A stretch of DNA of 64,000 nucleotides from Faeciplasma gallinarum (GTDB lineage Bacteria > Bacillota > Clostridia > Oscillospirales > Ruminococcaceae): positions 1 through 64,000 of the forward strand of contig DVIR01000056.1 of NCBI GenBank assembly GCA_018711085.1. Reading direction: 5' to 3'. Made by a program: the position numbers and the translations under genes. Positions 8,224-16,136 of this stretch are shown here, in pieces (position 1 is the stretch's first letter; every line of letters starts with the position of its first letter). Below the pieces are notes generated by a model, which was not told where the DNA came from, ran no database searches, and saw only the letters and a program-made list of their open reading frames with translations.

Positions 8224-10482
8224 TTACGCATTGTAATCTGATTTTCTTTTTATTCTGACTATAGCCGCAGTGACGTCGTCGGGGGATGTTTGCTTGTTTT
8301 TTGAAAATGCTCGGTGTGCGATCGCCGCCGCAGCTTCTTCGCAGCTAAGCTCGCTGCTTTCGATGACAAGAGCGGCAATCTCGGCAGCCCCCGGGCTGCC
8401 CGCTCCGTCCGTGAGCATGGCTATGCATACGCCGCCCTCCTCGCCGTCAATCTTTGCATACGTTGCGCTTAGCTCGTCTATTATTCCCAAGGGGTAACCG
8501 CCGCCTGAGATAAGGCGCATTTTATCTCCCACCGCCACGCTTGCCGACGCGCCGAACTTAAATATCTCTGCGCCGCCGGACGCAAGGTTTACCCTGAGCA
8601 GATCAAGAGTTGCAAAGCTTTCGTCGCCGCGAATGCACTTTAGCCTTTCGGAGCACAAAGCAGCCGCCTCCCTTTCGCCTATTCCGGAGCAGATGAGAGT
8701 TTTAAGGGTTTTGAGAAGTGTCTCGGCGCTTTTTGCAGCCTCCCTGCCCGTGCCCATACCGTCGGACAGGGCGGCATAGCTGTATTTCCCGTATTCAAAA
8801 AAAGCAACCGCATCAGCCGGCGGGACGCCTGCCTGCTTTGGTATGCGGTACGCTCCCGCCTCTATTTCAAAGCGTTCCCGAGGGAGCAGGGTGTACTTTA
8901 CATATCCGCCCGCGCCGCTTTGGCTGACAACCGAAAGCTTTCTTTTGAGCGCCCTTTCCGCGGCGGAGAGGAGTTTTCTTTGACTTACCCTCTTTTCTGC
9001 CGAAAAATACACGTCCGCACATCCGTCAAGGTCAACCGCGCACGAAAAGCACGGCATGCCGTATGCTTTCAGCTCCGACGCAAGCGCCTTACCCGCATCC
9101 TCGTCGGCATCTTTGCTTTGGCTGTCGGTGGCTGCTATTACAGCGTCAAGCGCGCTTTCAACGCCTGACAGCCTTTCATCGTCGGCGGCTCTTTGAAGGC
9201 TCATGTATCCAAGCCTTTTCTTTGCCTTTGCGGCGGCGGCGGATATTTCAGACGACTGAGAGCAAAAAGGCGCAAACACCCGAAAGTCTCCGCCGGAGAC
9301 CGCGCCGTCGAGGCTTGAGAGCATCCTTTGAGCCTTTTGGCGGGCGTCGCCGGAGTAGCATCCTTCATGCTGAGGGCATCCGGCGCACACGCTTGCATAG
9401 ACCATGTCCGACACGCTCAGCAGCTCCCCCATATTTTCCGACTTGCAGTCGTCTGAGAGCTTTTGCAGGCCGTCGCGGACGAAATCGAGCTTGGCAAGAC
9501 CCTCGGGAACGCATGCCTGCGCATCGGCTGCGGATGAATACAGCTTCCCGACGGCATTTAAGCGCTTGTCCGGCATGAGCGCAAACAGCACCGCAGCCGC
9601 CGCCGATGAAAGCGCAGCCGCAAGGTCGTATGAATCGCCGTAAAACGCGCACATGATAAGCATCGCCCCGAAAAAGCATGCGGCGCAGGGCACCTTTCTT
9701 TTTGCGATAAACGGCGGACAAAGCAGCGCAAAAAGCGCAAAGCACAGCCCCGACAGCTCAAGACTTCCGCTGTACAGCGAAACGCCGAGGGACAAAATCG
9801 CGCCCAAAGCCCCGCTGTGCGCCCTTCCATGAGGGATTTGGGTGTAAAACACGCACAGCGGGATTAAAAGGCTCAGCGTCTGACCCAAAAAGACGGGGCA
9901 AAGCATGCACACCGCGGCGACGGTCATGGCATAAAGCCGCGGCTTGTCGGCGGCGGCGACATCGTCCGGCGAAGGAGTCTTAAACACCGATGCGAAAAGG
10001 TATGCGCCCGCCGTGCAAAGGCAGGAGCGTGCGATTTCGACAAGGTATGCGTAGGCAAGGGCGTCCGATGCGGCAAGTGCGGTAATCCGTCCGCCAAGAA
10101 ACGTCAGTCCCGCCACCGCGGCGCATGCCACGGAGTAGGACTTTGAGTATGCATTCCCGAACCAAAGCCTGACCAGCCACACGCAGACCGCCGCCGCAAG
10201 CACAGAGGCGGAAAAGGTATTTATGCCGGCTGCAAAGCTCCAAATTGCACCCGCGGCAATTGCCGCAGCCCCGTACCCCGCGGGGAGGGCGCAAACAAGC
10301 GCAGCCATGGGAACAAATCCGAGTCCGTCGCCCATCTGCTCCGTTGCGGCGAGGTATCCTCCCGCCAAAAACGCGCATAAAGCCTTTATCAGCCTTGTTT
10401 TGTCATCAAGCACATGCCCTAAGCGGTCTGCCGTCTTTCTTGCGGCGGCTGCCAGGGCGTCAATCAACCTGCGAAAAATCAT
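8224..10482 (-). CDS. spoIIE: Stage II sporulation protein E (membrane PP2C-type phosphatase)
   Basis: A 752-residue protein. The N-terminal third (about 25-300) is a series of hydrophobic Ala/Leu-rich helices, as in SpoIIE. A central regulatory region with several Cys residues precedes the C-terminal PP2C/SpoIIE phosphatase domain (about 545-745), which carries the metal-binding motifs ALSDGMGTG and MLTDGAGSPG. SpoIIE dephosphorylates SpoIIAA at the sporulation septum and thereby activates sigma-F. It is monocistronic here, between the glycogen operon and cotJ. A Spo0A-box-like heptamer lies upstream. Somewhat shorter than the Bacillus protein but with all domains present. Confidence 0.93.
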   Translation of the reverse strand: MIFRRLIDALAAAARKTADRLGHVLDDKTRLIKALCAFLAGGYLAATEQMGDGLGFVPMAALVCALPAGYGAAAIAAGAIWSFAAGINTFSASVLAAAVCVWLVRLWFGNAYSKSYSVACAAVAGLTFLGGRITALAASDALAYAYLVEIARSCLCTAGAYLFASVFKTPSPDDVAAADKPRLYAMTVAAVCMLCPVFLGQTLSLLIPLCVFYTQIPHGRAHSGALGAILSLGVSLYSGSLELSGLCFALFALLCPPFIAKRKVPCAACFFGAMLIMCAFYGDSYDLAAALSSAAAAVLFALMPDKRLNAVGKLYSSAADAQACVPEGLAKLDFVRDGLQKLSDDCKSENMGELLSVSDMVYASVCAGCPQHEGCYSGDARQKAQRMLSSLDGAVSGGDFRVFAPFCSQSSEISAAAAKAKKRLGYMSLQRAADDERLSGVESALDAVIAATDSQSKDADEDAGKALASELKAYGMPCFSCAVDLDGCADVYFSAEKRVSQRKLLSAAERALKRKLSVVSQSGAGGYVKYTLLPRERFEIEAGAYRIPKQAGVPPADAVAFFEYGKYSYAALSDGMGTGREAAKSAETLLKTLKTLICSGIGEREAAALCSERLKCIRGDESFATLDLLRVNLASGGAEIFKFGASASVAVGDKMRLISGGGYPLGIIDELSATYAKIDGEEGGVCIAMLTDGAGSPGAAEIAALVIESSELSCEEAAAAIAHRAFSKNKQTSPDDVTAAIVRIKRKSDYNA

Positions 10483-10545
10483 TTTTAACAGTCCTTTTCA
10501 TAAAGTTCATTCAGGACAATTGTATATACGCTCCGCCGTGCAAAC

Positions 10546-10552
10546 TGTCGAA
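10546..10552 (-). promoter_or_regulatory. Spo0A box upstream of spoIIE
   Basis: TGTCGAA on the plus strand (TTCGACA on the minus) is an exact match to the Spo0A box consensus TGNCGAA, 64 bases before the spoIIE start. A TATACAAT-like -10 lies closer to the gene without a clear -35, as expected for a Spo0A-activated promoter. It overlaps the tail of the cotJ terminator. Confidence 0.6.
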
Positions 10553-10587
10553 AAATAAACAGCCCGACAGATAAGGCTGCCGAGCCG
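10551..10587 (-). terminator. Intrinsic terminator of the cotJ operon
   Basis: An 11-bp stem (arms 10560-10570 and 10577-10587, some G-T pairs) is followed on the minus strand by TTTATTTTT, 26 bases after the cotJC stop. Confidence 0.75.
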
Positions 10588-10612
10588 TTTGATATGCTCA
10601 TATTTTAACTTT

Positions 10613-11215
10613 TCACTTGTCAAAACTGGGGTTAAAGGCGTAGAAGTTCTTGGAATCGAGTTGGTCTGTGACAAGCCTCATCGCCTCGCCGAATCTTTGG
10701 AAGTGAACTATTTCCCTTTGCCTTAGAAACTTTATGACGTCTCGAACGTCGGGGTCGTCTACAAGTCTTAGAATGTTGTCGTATGAAAGCCTTGCTTTCT
10801 GCTCTGCTGCCAGGTCCTCGGTGAGATCCGCTATGGCGTCGCCGGTTGACTGAATGGTCGATGCGGAAAAAGGCGTTCCGGACGCAGCCATCGGGTACAA
10901 GCCGGTGGTGTGATCTACAAAGTAAGTGTCAAAGCCGGACTCCTTTATCTGCTTGGGGGTGAGATTTTTTGTGAGCTGATAAACGATTGCGCCTATCATC
11001 TCTATATGTCCCAGCTCCTCCGTACCGATGTCGTTGAGTATTGCCTTTACCTCCGAGCAGGGCGCAGTATATCGCTGCGAAAGGTATCTTGTAGCCGCTC
11101 CAAGCTCTCCGTCAGGTCCGCCGAACTGCGTGATGATTATCTTTGCAGTGGTGGGGTTGGGGGTCTTTATCTTCACCGGATACTGTAGTTTCTTCTCATA
11201 CTGCCACATGCTCAC
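10613..11215 (-). CDS. cotJC: Spore coat protein CotJC, manganese-catalase family
   Basis: A 200-residue ferritin-like four-helix protein. The GTEELGHIEMIG motif near residue 75 supplies metal-binding Glu and His residues typical of Mn catalases, and a second EIVHFQRF lies near 170. CotJC is known as an inner coat component in Bacillus and related sporulators. Whether it degrades peroxide here is not shown by sequence alone. It overlaps the end of cotJB by four bases, so translation is coupled. It is the last gene of cotJA-cotJB-cotJC. Confidence 0.94.
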   Translation of the reverse strand: MSMWQYEKKLQYPVKIKTPNPTTAKIIITQFGGPDGELGAATRYLSQRYTAPCSEVKAILNDIGTEELGHIEMIGAIVYQLTKNLTPKQIKESGFDTYFVDHTTGLYPMAASGTPFSASTIQSTGDAIADLTEDLAAEQKARLSYDNILRLVDDPDVRDVIKFLRQREIVHFQRFGEAMRLVTDQLDSKNFYAFNPSFDK

Positions 11216-11478
11216 ACCTCCTCATTTGCCGCAAGCTCCCACGGCCACGGTCCGTTTGCCCACTGCCATGCCTTTTCGTTTGCGTCGGAGCTTATGCTGA
11301 GCGGGCCGTATTTTGACTCATACTGCGTCTTTGCCTCGTCGCAGAGTTTTTTGTACTTGTTATAATAGGCAAGCGCCTCGGAGCAGTCAGGATGCGTATC
11401 CAAAAACAGCGCCGCCTCCGTAACGGCAAAGCTGTAGCGCTGAACGTTCTTTAAGCATTTCTCACGGTCACTCATCAC
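11212..11478 (-). CDS. cotJB: Spore coat protein CotJB
   Basis: An 88-residue soluble protein recognised by family and position: it begins with a CLKNVQRYSFAV helix and contains LFLDTHPDCSEALAYYNKY, the conserved CotJB core. It overlaps cotJA and cotJC by four bases each. Its role is structural or assembly-related in the spore coat; no enzymatic motif is seen. Confidence 0.9.
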   Translation of the reverse strand: MMSDREKCLKNVQRYSFAVTEAALFLDTHPDCSEALAYYNKYKKLCDEAKTQYESKYGPLSISSDANEKAWQWANGPWPWELAANEEV

Positions 11479-11693
11479 GGTCTCTCCCCTATAAACGGCT
11501 TGTCAAGCTCTTCAAATATCGTTCCCCTGTCAAGCCCGACCGAAGGCTCGTAAACCTTTGTCCAGGACTGATAGGGCACGTACGCCATCGCTACAGGCAT
11601 GTCGGCAGGCAGCGCTGTTGCGGGCTGCTGACAGCAGAGCGACGGCTTGTCGGAGTATGACACTTTATCTGAAAATATATCTGTTATATTCAT
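11475..11693 (-). CDS. cotJA: Spore coat-associated protein CotJA
   Basis: A 72-residue protein with the CotJA core PVAMAYVPYQSWTKVYEPSVGLDRGTIF. It is the first gene of the operon, with AAAGGAG 7 bases before the ATG at 11693. CotJA is known to be needed for coat assembly of CotJC in Bacillus. Confidence 0.88.
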   Translation of the reverse strand: MNITDIFSDKVSYSDKPSLCCQQPATALPADMPVAMAYVPYQSWTKVYEPSVGLDRGTIFEELDKPFIGERP

Positions 11694-11699
11694 AGCTTA

Positions 11700-11790
11700 G
11701 CTCCTTTAAGATTGCGTACATGCATGTATGCATTCATACATGTGCAGCTCATGTCTGCATTAGCATTGTATGCATGCGCCGCCGCGCGCG
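11700..11790. repeat. ATGCAT-rich inverted repeats upstream of cotJA, with sigma-E-like -10
   Basis: The segment holds several overlapping copies of ATGCAT/CATACA in both orientations. On the minus strand CATACAAT near 11765-11772 matches the sigma-E -10 consensus, but no good -35 is visible at the usual distance. The repeats could form hairpins or be operator sites. Significance is uncertain. Confidence 0.3.
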
Positions 11791-11895
11791 TCACAAGCCC
11801 CGCAGGCTTTCCGAAAATGGCTTCGGGTATTTAAAAAACTGTGGAAATTCCGTGCGATATCTGATACAATATAAACGCAGAGAGGAGAGATCCAT

Positions 11896-12567
11896 ATGAA
11901 ACGTCTTGTATTATTTGCGGCAGTTGTTTTAAGCGCGGCGGCGCTGATGGGATGCTCGTTAAACGACAGACCCGAACAAAGCGTCACCACGACGGCGGAT
12001 TCCGTTGAAAATCCGGCTGAAAGTGCAGCGCAAACATCATCGGGCGATGAAACATCCCCGTCCGAGACTGCGCCGCAAGAAACGCCTACGTCCGATATCG
12101 CGCCGGAAGATACCGCTCCGTCCGAGACTGCGCAAAGCGCGGAGCTGACAAAGGATGATGCCCTTAACATTGCGCTTGAAAACGCAGGCGTCGGGGCTGA
12201 CGAGATATACAACCTCAAGAACGAGCGAGACGAAGAGGGCGGAATACCGATTTTCGACATCGAGTTTGAGACGGACTACGGCGACTACAACTTTGAAATA
12301 GCGATCTCGAGCGGAAAGATAATCGGCGCAGACTACGAAGTCGATGAAGAGTGGCTGATGACCATTGACAAAAACGAAATCTCGGCGGAGGATGCAAAAA
12401 ACATCGTCTGTGAAAAAGTCCCGGGAGCGTCGGCGGAGGATGTATACGTGCGTGAAGAGGGACAAAGGTTTGAGGGCGAGCTTTACTGCGACGGCATAAA
12501 GTACGAGTTTGAAATAGACCCGAACACCGGCAGAATATTCGACTGGAACGCAGATTTAAGGGGGTAA
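11896..12567 (+). CDS. PepSY-domain lipoprotein
   Basis: A 223-residue protein with a lipoprotein signal (lipobox ALMGC, Cys near residue 20) and a long Thr/Ser/Pro/Glu linker (about 25-85) containing near-repeats of PSETAPQ and PSDIAPE. Two PepSY repeats follow (about 88-150 and 155-223), each beginning with ALNIALENAG or AKNIVCEKVPG-like helices and ending in a GKI/GRI turn. PepSY domains are usually found in protease inhibitors or extracytoplasmic sensors. The partner is unknown. GAGAGGAGAGATC precedes the ATG. The next gene starts two bases after its stop, so they are co-transcribed. Confidence 0.82.
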   Translation: MKRLVLFAAVVLSAAALMGCSLNDRPEQSVTTTADSVENPAESAAQTSSGDETSPSETAPQETPTSDIAPEDTAPSETAQSAELTKDDALNIALENAGVGADEIYNLKNERDEEGGIPIFDIEFETDYGDYNFEIAISSGKIIGADYEVDEEWLMTIDKNEISAEDAKNIVCEKVPGASAEDVYVREEGQRFEGELYCDGIKYEFEIDPNTGRIFDWNADLRG

Positions 12568-12568
12568 T

Positions 12569-13015
12569 GTGACAATGACCGATACAGAGGTTCAGGGCGA
12601 CTTTTTTACGGCGGGGACTGTGCCGAACAGAGAATTTGTTTTGCGGTTTTGCAAGGAAAAATACGGAACAGAGCCGGAATACCTTTGGATGGATGAGCCG
12701 ACATTTGCCGTTTTGAGGCACGGCGACAACAAAAAGTGGTATGCGCTTTTGATGAGTGTTTCCCGCTCAAAGCTTGGCGTGAGCGGCAGCGCGGACGCAA
12801 AAGATCCGGATGCGAAGGCGGACATACTAAACGTAAAGTGCGACCCGACTCTTGTGTCGTCGCTGGTTTCGGAACCGGGATACCGAGTGGCTTACCACAT
12901 GAATAAGACAAAGTGGCTGAGCATCTACCTTGACGGAAGAGTCAGCCCGCAACAGATTGCATATTTACTGGATTTGAGCTTTAAGCTGACTCAAAACAAG
13001 AGCGCACGCAAGTGA
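12569..13015 (+). CDS. MmcQ/YjbR family protein
   Basis: A 148-residue protein with the CyaY-like MmcQ/YjbR pattern: REFVLRFCKEKYGTEPEYLW near the N-terminus, FAVLRHGDNKKWYALLM, then YHMNKTKWLSIYLDG and VSPQQIAYLLDLSF at the C-terminus. Family members are annotated as DNA-binding but a specific function is not established. GTG at 12569 lies only 4 bases after GGGGG; ATG at 12575 gives better spacing and may be the true start. It is co-transcribed with the upstream PepSY lipoprotein and ends before a terminator. Confidence 0.85.
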   Translation: MTMTDTEVQGDFFTAGTVPNREFVLRFCKEKYGTEPEYLWMDEPTFAVLRHGDNKKWYALLMSVSRSKLGVSGSADAKDPDAKADILNVKCDPTLVSSLVSEPGYRVAYHMNKTKWLSIYLDGRVSPQQIAYLLDLSFKLTQNKSARK

Positions 13016-13026
13016 AAAACACGTCT

Positions 13027-13063
13027 CTTATTTCCCCTGTGCTTTGGCACGGGGGATTTTTTG
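13027..13063 (+). terminator. Intrinsic terminator
   Basis: The hairpin CCCCTGTGC...GCACGGGG is followed by six T residues, directly after the MmcQ/YjbR gene. Confidence 0.85.
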
Positions 13064-13230
13064 TCCGCTTGAAAATACATGATTGTCATCATACATACAT
13101 GTAAGGGCGGCATTTATAAGCTTTGTGACGGCGTTAAATATTGATGAGTTCAATATCAAAAGAAACAGTCTTTTTAATTCATGTAAACATGCACAAATAT
13201 ACTGCCATATCCTTGTATACTATTACATAT

Positions 13231-13258
13231 TTACAGTTGTGAATTTATGTAGTATACT
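13231..13258 (+). promoter_or_regulatory. Promoter of the solute-binding lipoprotein gene
   Basis: TTACAG and TATACT are separated by 16 bases. A leader of about 120 bases follows. It contains two small hairpin-capable segments (GCCGCATGGCGG and GATAAA...TTTATC) whose role is unknown. The rest of the 13064-13230 gap is AT-rich with no gene. Confidence 0.5.
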
Positions 13259-13384
13259 ATAGGCAAATAAAAGGGAAATGTGTCGCCGCATGGCGGTGCA
13301 GGTGACGCGGCTTGTGATAAATCCGGCATTTTATCATCAAAGCGCGGCAGCCCTTAAAATTAACAAGCGAACGGAGGATGAACT

Positions 13385-14917
13385 ATGAAAAAGATCACCA
13401 TCCATATTCGACGCCGTATTTCCCGTGTTCTCCGCGCAATCGCGGGGGTTTTTCTTTTTTCAGGCGTTTTGCTCTCCTCGTGTTCTAATCAGGCTCCCGA
13501 TACCCCCGTTGAAGAGCCAAGTGCTCCATATCCCTCTCTTGAAGAATTTGTTGCAGCTTATCCGGATAAAACGCTGCTCATATGGCTTAGTGAAAATGTA
13601 GCTACAGACGCTCAGGTCTTAGCTGATGCCAACAACTACCTCGATTCTTTAGGCAAGGATTACGCTGTTTATTTTAAGGATGTTTCATATGAATATAAAG
13701 GTAGAGTAGATTTAGTAGTTAAAAATAATCTTGCAGTCGGTGAACAAATGGATATTATAACAACAGGTTATTATAATCCACTTATTACTTCTTTTTCAAA
13801 CCCATATTATTATTACTCCTATGCCGGTTACTTTGAACCGCTTGATGATTATCTTGCGAACACCGACGTAGGAAAAATTTTTTATGAGCAAATGCCCCAA
13901 GGATACTGGGACAGCTTTAGAATAAACGGAAAGATATACGGCATATCTCCCCTGGGCATGCTGACATATGCTTATGGCTATTATGTAGACGCCGAGCTTG
14001 CCGAAGAATACGGATGGGACATAAACAAGCCCATCACAGAGCAAATAGACATTATCAAAGAGGTTGATAGAAAAGAAAAAAACTGCGCCGCATTTTATGT
14101 CGCATCAGACATTAAACTATATACATCGTTTGTAAATATCATATCTAACGTCTATGGCGTTTCTTTTGACTATGAAACGAACACCGTTCGGCGGGTTACG
14201 GAAGATGAAGACTATCTTGAGTTTCTAAAAACCATTAACACCCTTGCAAACGAAGGCCTTGCGCGTGGGTATAACGATAACACAAACGCTATTTTTTCCC
14301 GGCGTTTCATCTCTGTAACAGGAGGTGCCGCAAGCTCATTTTTCCCGGATTACGGCGAAATTGTAACTAAAATCTACGCGGATGAACCCCGACAAATGAT
14401 ATCGTGCATGCGTGAAGGAAAAAGCATTGCAGCACCCATGGCAAACGGAATATGCTCCGCATCAGAACACAAGGATGAAGCATTTGACCTGCTTGCAACC
14501 ATTAACACTGATGCCTATCTTAATAATCTTCTTACATTTAACTCCCATGAACCAACCGCCGATGATATGATGAATGACAGTTACAGCCTTAACTTCTCAA
14601 ACAGAATAATAGGCGACCTGCCTCCGACCGAGGCGGAGGACTACAAGGAAAAATTCGTGGAGTTTCACTCAAGCGACCAGCCTCTTCGCGGCTTTGCCAT
14701 GGACATAGCGCCGGTTATAGACATTCACAGGGATGTGATACATGCCATAGACGACTTTGATTTCTTCGAGGCAATACCGTTTGACGAGCTTGTGCAAAAG
14801 CTTGACACCGCCCTGAGCGACGCAGGCGTGGACACGCTGATAGAAGAAGTGCAGCGCCAATACGACGAATGGGCGGCAGTGTATTCAAATCAAGATGAGG
14901 AAGGTGTGGTTTCGTGA
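13385..14917 (+). CDS. Extracellular solute-binding lipoprotein (ABC family 1-like), mosaic composition
   Basis: A 510-residue protein with an Arg-rich N-terminus, hydrophobic segment and lipobox LLSSC near residue 33. The body resembles cluster-1 sugar-binding proteins: MDIITTGYY, GYFEPLDDYL and NGKIYGISPLG near residues 120-200, and a C-terminal helical part. It would capture an oligosaccharide or related ligand at the membrane, but no ABC permease genes adjoin it, so the permease must be elsewhere or the protein is a sensor. The next gene overlaps its stop by four bases. The first 1.2 kb is visibly AT-richer than the last 300 bases and the neighbours, suggesting recombination. Confidence 0.75.
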   Translation: MKKITIHIRRRISRVLRAIAGVFLFSGVLLSSCSNQAPDTPVEEPSAPYPSLEEFVAAYPDKTLLIWLSENVATDAQVLADANNYLDSLGKDYAVYFKDVSYEYKGRVDLVVKNNLAVGEQMDIITTGYYNPLITSFSNPYYYYSYAGYFEPLDDYLANTDVGKIFYEQMPQGYWDSFRINGKIYGISPLGMLTYAYGYYVDAELAEEYGWDINKPITEQIDIIKEVDRKEKNCAAFYVASDIKLYTSFVNIISNVYGVSFDYETNTVRRVTEDEDYLEFLKTINTLANEGLARGYNDNTNAIFSRRFISVTGGAASSFFPDYGEIVTKIYADEPRQMISCMREGKSIAAPMANGICSASEHKDEAFDLLATINTDAYLNNLLTFNSHEPTADDMMNDSYSLNFSNRIIGDLPPTEAEDYKEKFVEFHSSDQPLRGFAMDIAPVIDIHRDVIHAIDDFDFFEAIPFDELVQKLDTALSDAGVDTLIEEVQRQYDEWAAVYSNQDEEGVVS

Positions 14918-16077
14918 GAAAGTTATTTATAAAAGCCGCGGCATTCGGACTGGCGGCAGCAATGCTCTTGTCGGGATGCTCGACCAATGAACAGTCAAAG
15001 GAAGATTCGCCGGCGGGAACAATTGATGAAAGCAATCCGACGGCGGGAACAATTGATGAAGAAAAAGCGCCGGCGGGCACATACAAGGTGCAGACATCAT
15101 ATGTCAACATATACGGCGACGGGATGTTTTACGAAAGTCAGATGAGGCTCAAATACATAGATTTCACCAACATGAACGATGTCTTTGTCTGCCCCTATCC
15201 AAACTGCACCCACACCGACCCGAGCGTGTGTGCGGCATACGGAATAACAATTCACCCCACCGTTGCGGACGGTTATCTGTACTCGTTCAACTCCGAAATC
15301 ACTTTTGACCGCAACTCGGAGCCGGTCACGGTTTTAAGCGTGACGAAATCGGGTCTTGACGGCACTAACAGAGAGAACTACGACGAAGTAGAAAACGCAT
15401 ACATGAATTCGCTCAGCACGGTTGTGACAAGCGACAGCGCGGTTTACTTTGCAAACTACAAGCCGCAGTTTGACGAAATGAGCGGCAGCACATCAAACGT
15501 TTACGGCTACAGTCTTGCAAGCTACGACCTGCTCACAAAGGAATTTAAAGAGTACGACCTTGAAGTCGAGGGCTACGGAGCAGGCATGAGCATAATGGGC
15601 GTGTTCGACGGCGAGATATACGTGCTTGTGTCGGTGAGTGAGGACGAAAATGTCACGGAAAACACATCGCACACGCTGTACAGGTTCAACCCGCTGACCG
15701 AGAGCGTGAACGAATCGGACATTGAAATTGACATGAGCCGGACGATTGCCGCCGCATCAGACGACTACCTTGTGTACTCGACGCCGGAGGGAACGTATGT
15801 ATATACAAAGGACGGCAGCAGCACGCTGTTTGAGGAATTCAGTCCGTCATACGGTCCGATAGTGAACGGCATTTTGTTCCCCTCCCTGCTGAAAAACGGC
15901 GCACAGGCTGTAGACCTGTCAACCATGGAGCTGATACCGGTGTGCCTTGAGAGCAGCCTGATAAATCCCACCATAGTTTACTATATAGACGGCAGCTACG
16001 TGATGCAGGGCATAGACACGGAGCAAAACGAAATGGTGTTTACAAAAGTGCCGCAGGACGAGGTTTTAAATAATTAG
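14914..16077 (+). CDS. Lipoprotein of unknown function, beta-propeller-like
   Basis: A 387-residue protein starting at GTG overlapping the upstream stop (GTGA). The signal ends in lipobox LLSGC. Residues 30-55 contain a short duplicated segment (PAGTIDE... TAGTIDE... PAGT). The body is rich in beta strands with recurrent YxY/GxxY patterns and a CPYPNCTH motif near residue 90. A DUF5050-like or propeller fold is plausible but not proven. Co-transcription with the solute-binding protein suggests a joint role at the cell surface. A bidirectional terminator follows. Confidence 0.7.
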   Translation: MRKLFIKAAAFGLAAAMLLSGCSTNEQSKEDSPAGTIDESNPTAGTIDEEKAPAGTYKVQTSYVNIYGDGMFYESQMRLKYIDFTNMNDVFVCPYPNCTHTDPSVCAAYGITIHPTVADGYLYSFNSEITFDRNSEPVTVLSVTKSGLDGTNRENYDEVENAYMNSLSTVVTSDSAVYFANYKPQFDEMSGSTSNVYGYSLASYDLLTKEFKEYDLEVEGYGAGMSIMGVFDGEIYVLVSVSEDENVTENTSHTLYRFNPLTESVNESDIEIDMSRTIAAASDDYLVYSTPEGTYVYTKDGSSTLFEEFSPSYGPIVNGILFPSLLKNGAQAVDLSTMELIPVCLESSLINPTIVYYIDGSYVMQGIDTEQNEMVFTKVPQDEVLNN

Positions 16078-16095
16078 AGCAGTAAAAGCAAAATA

Positions 16096-16126
16096 AAAAG
16101 GGAGGATCAGTCCTCCCTTTTATTTT
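16096..16126. terminator. Bidirectional intrinsic terminator
   Basis: Arms 16096-16106 and 16111-16121 (AAAAGGGAGGA/TCCTCCCTTTT) form a perfect 11-bp stem with T tracts on both strands. It lies between the convergent lipoprotein and MATE genes. Confidence 0.85.
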
Positions 16127-16136
16127 TATTTATAAG

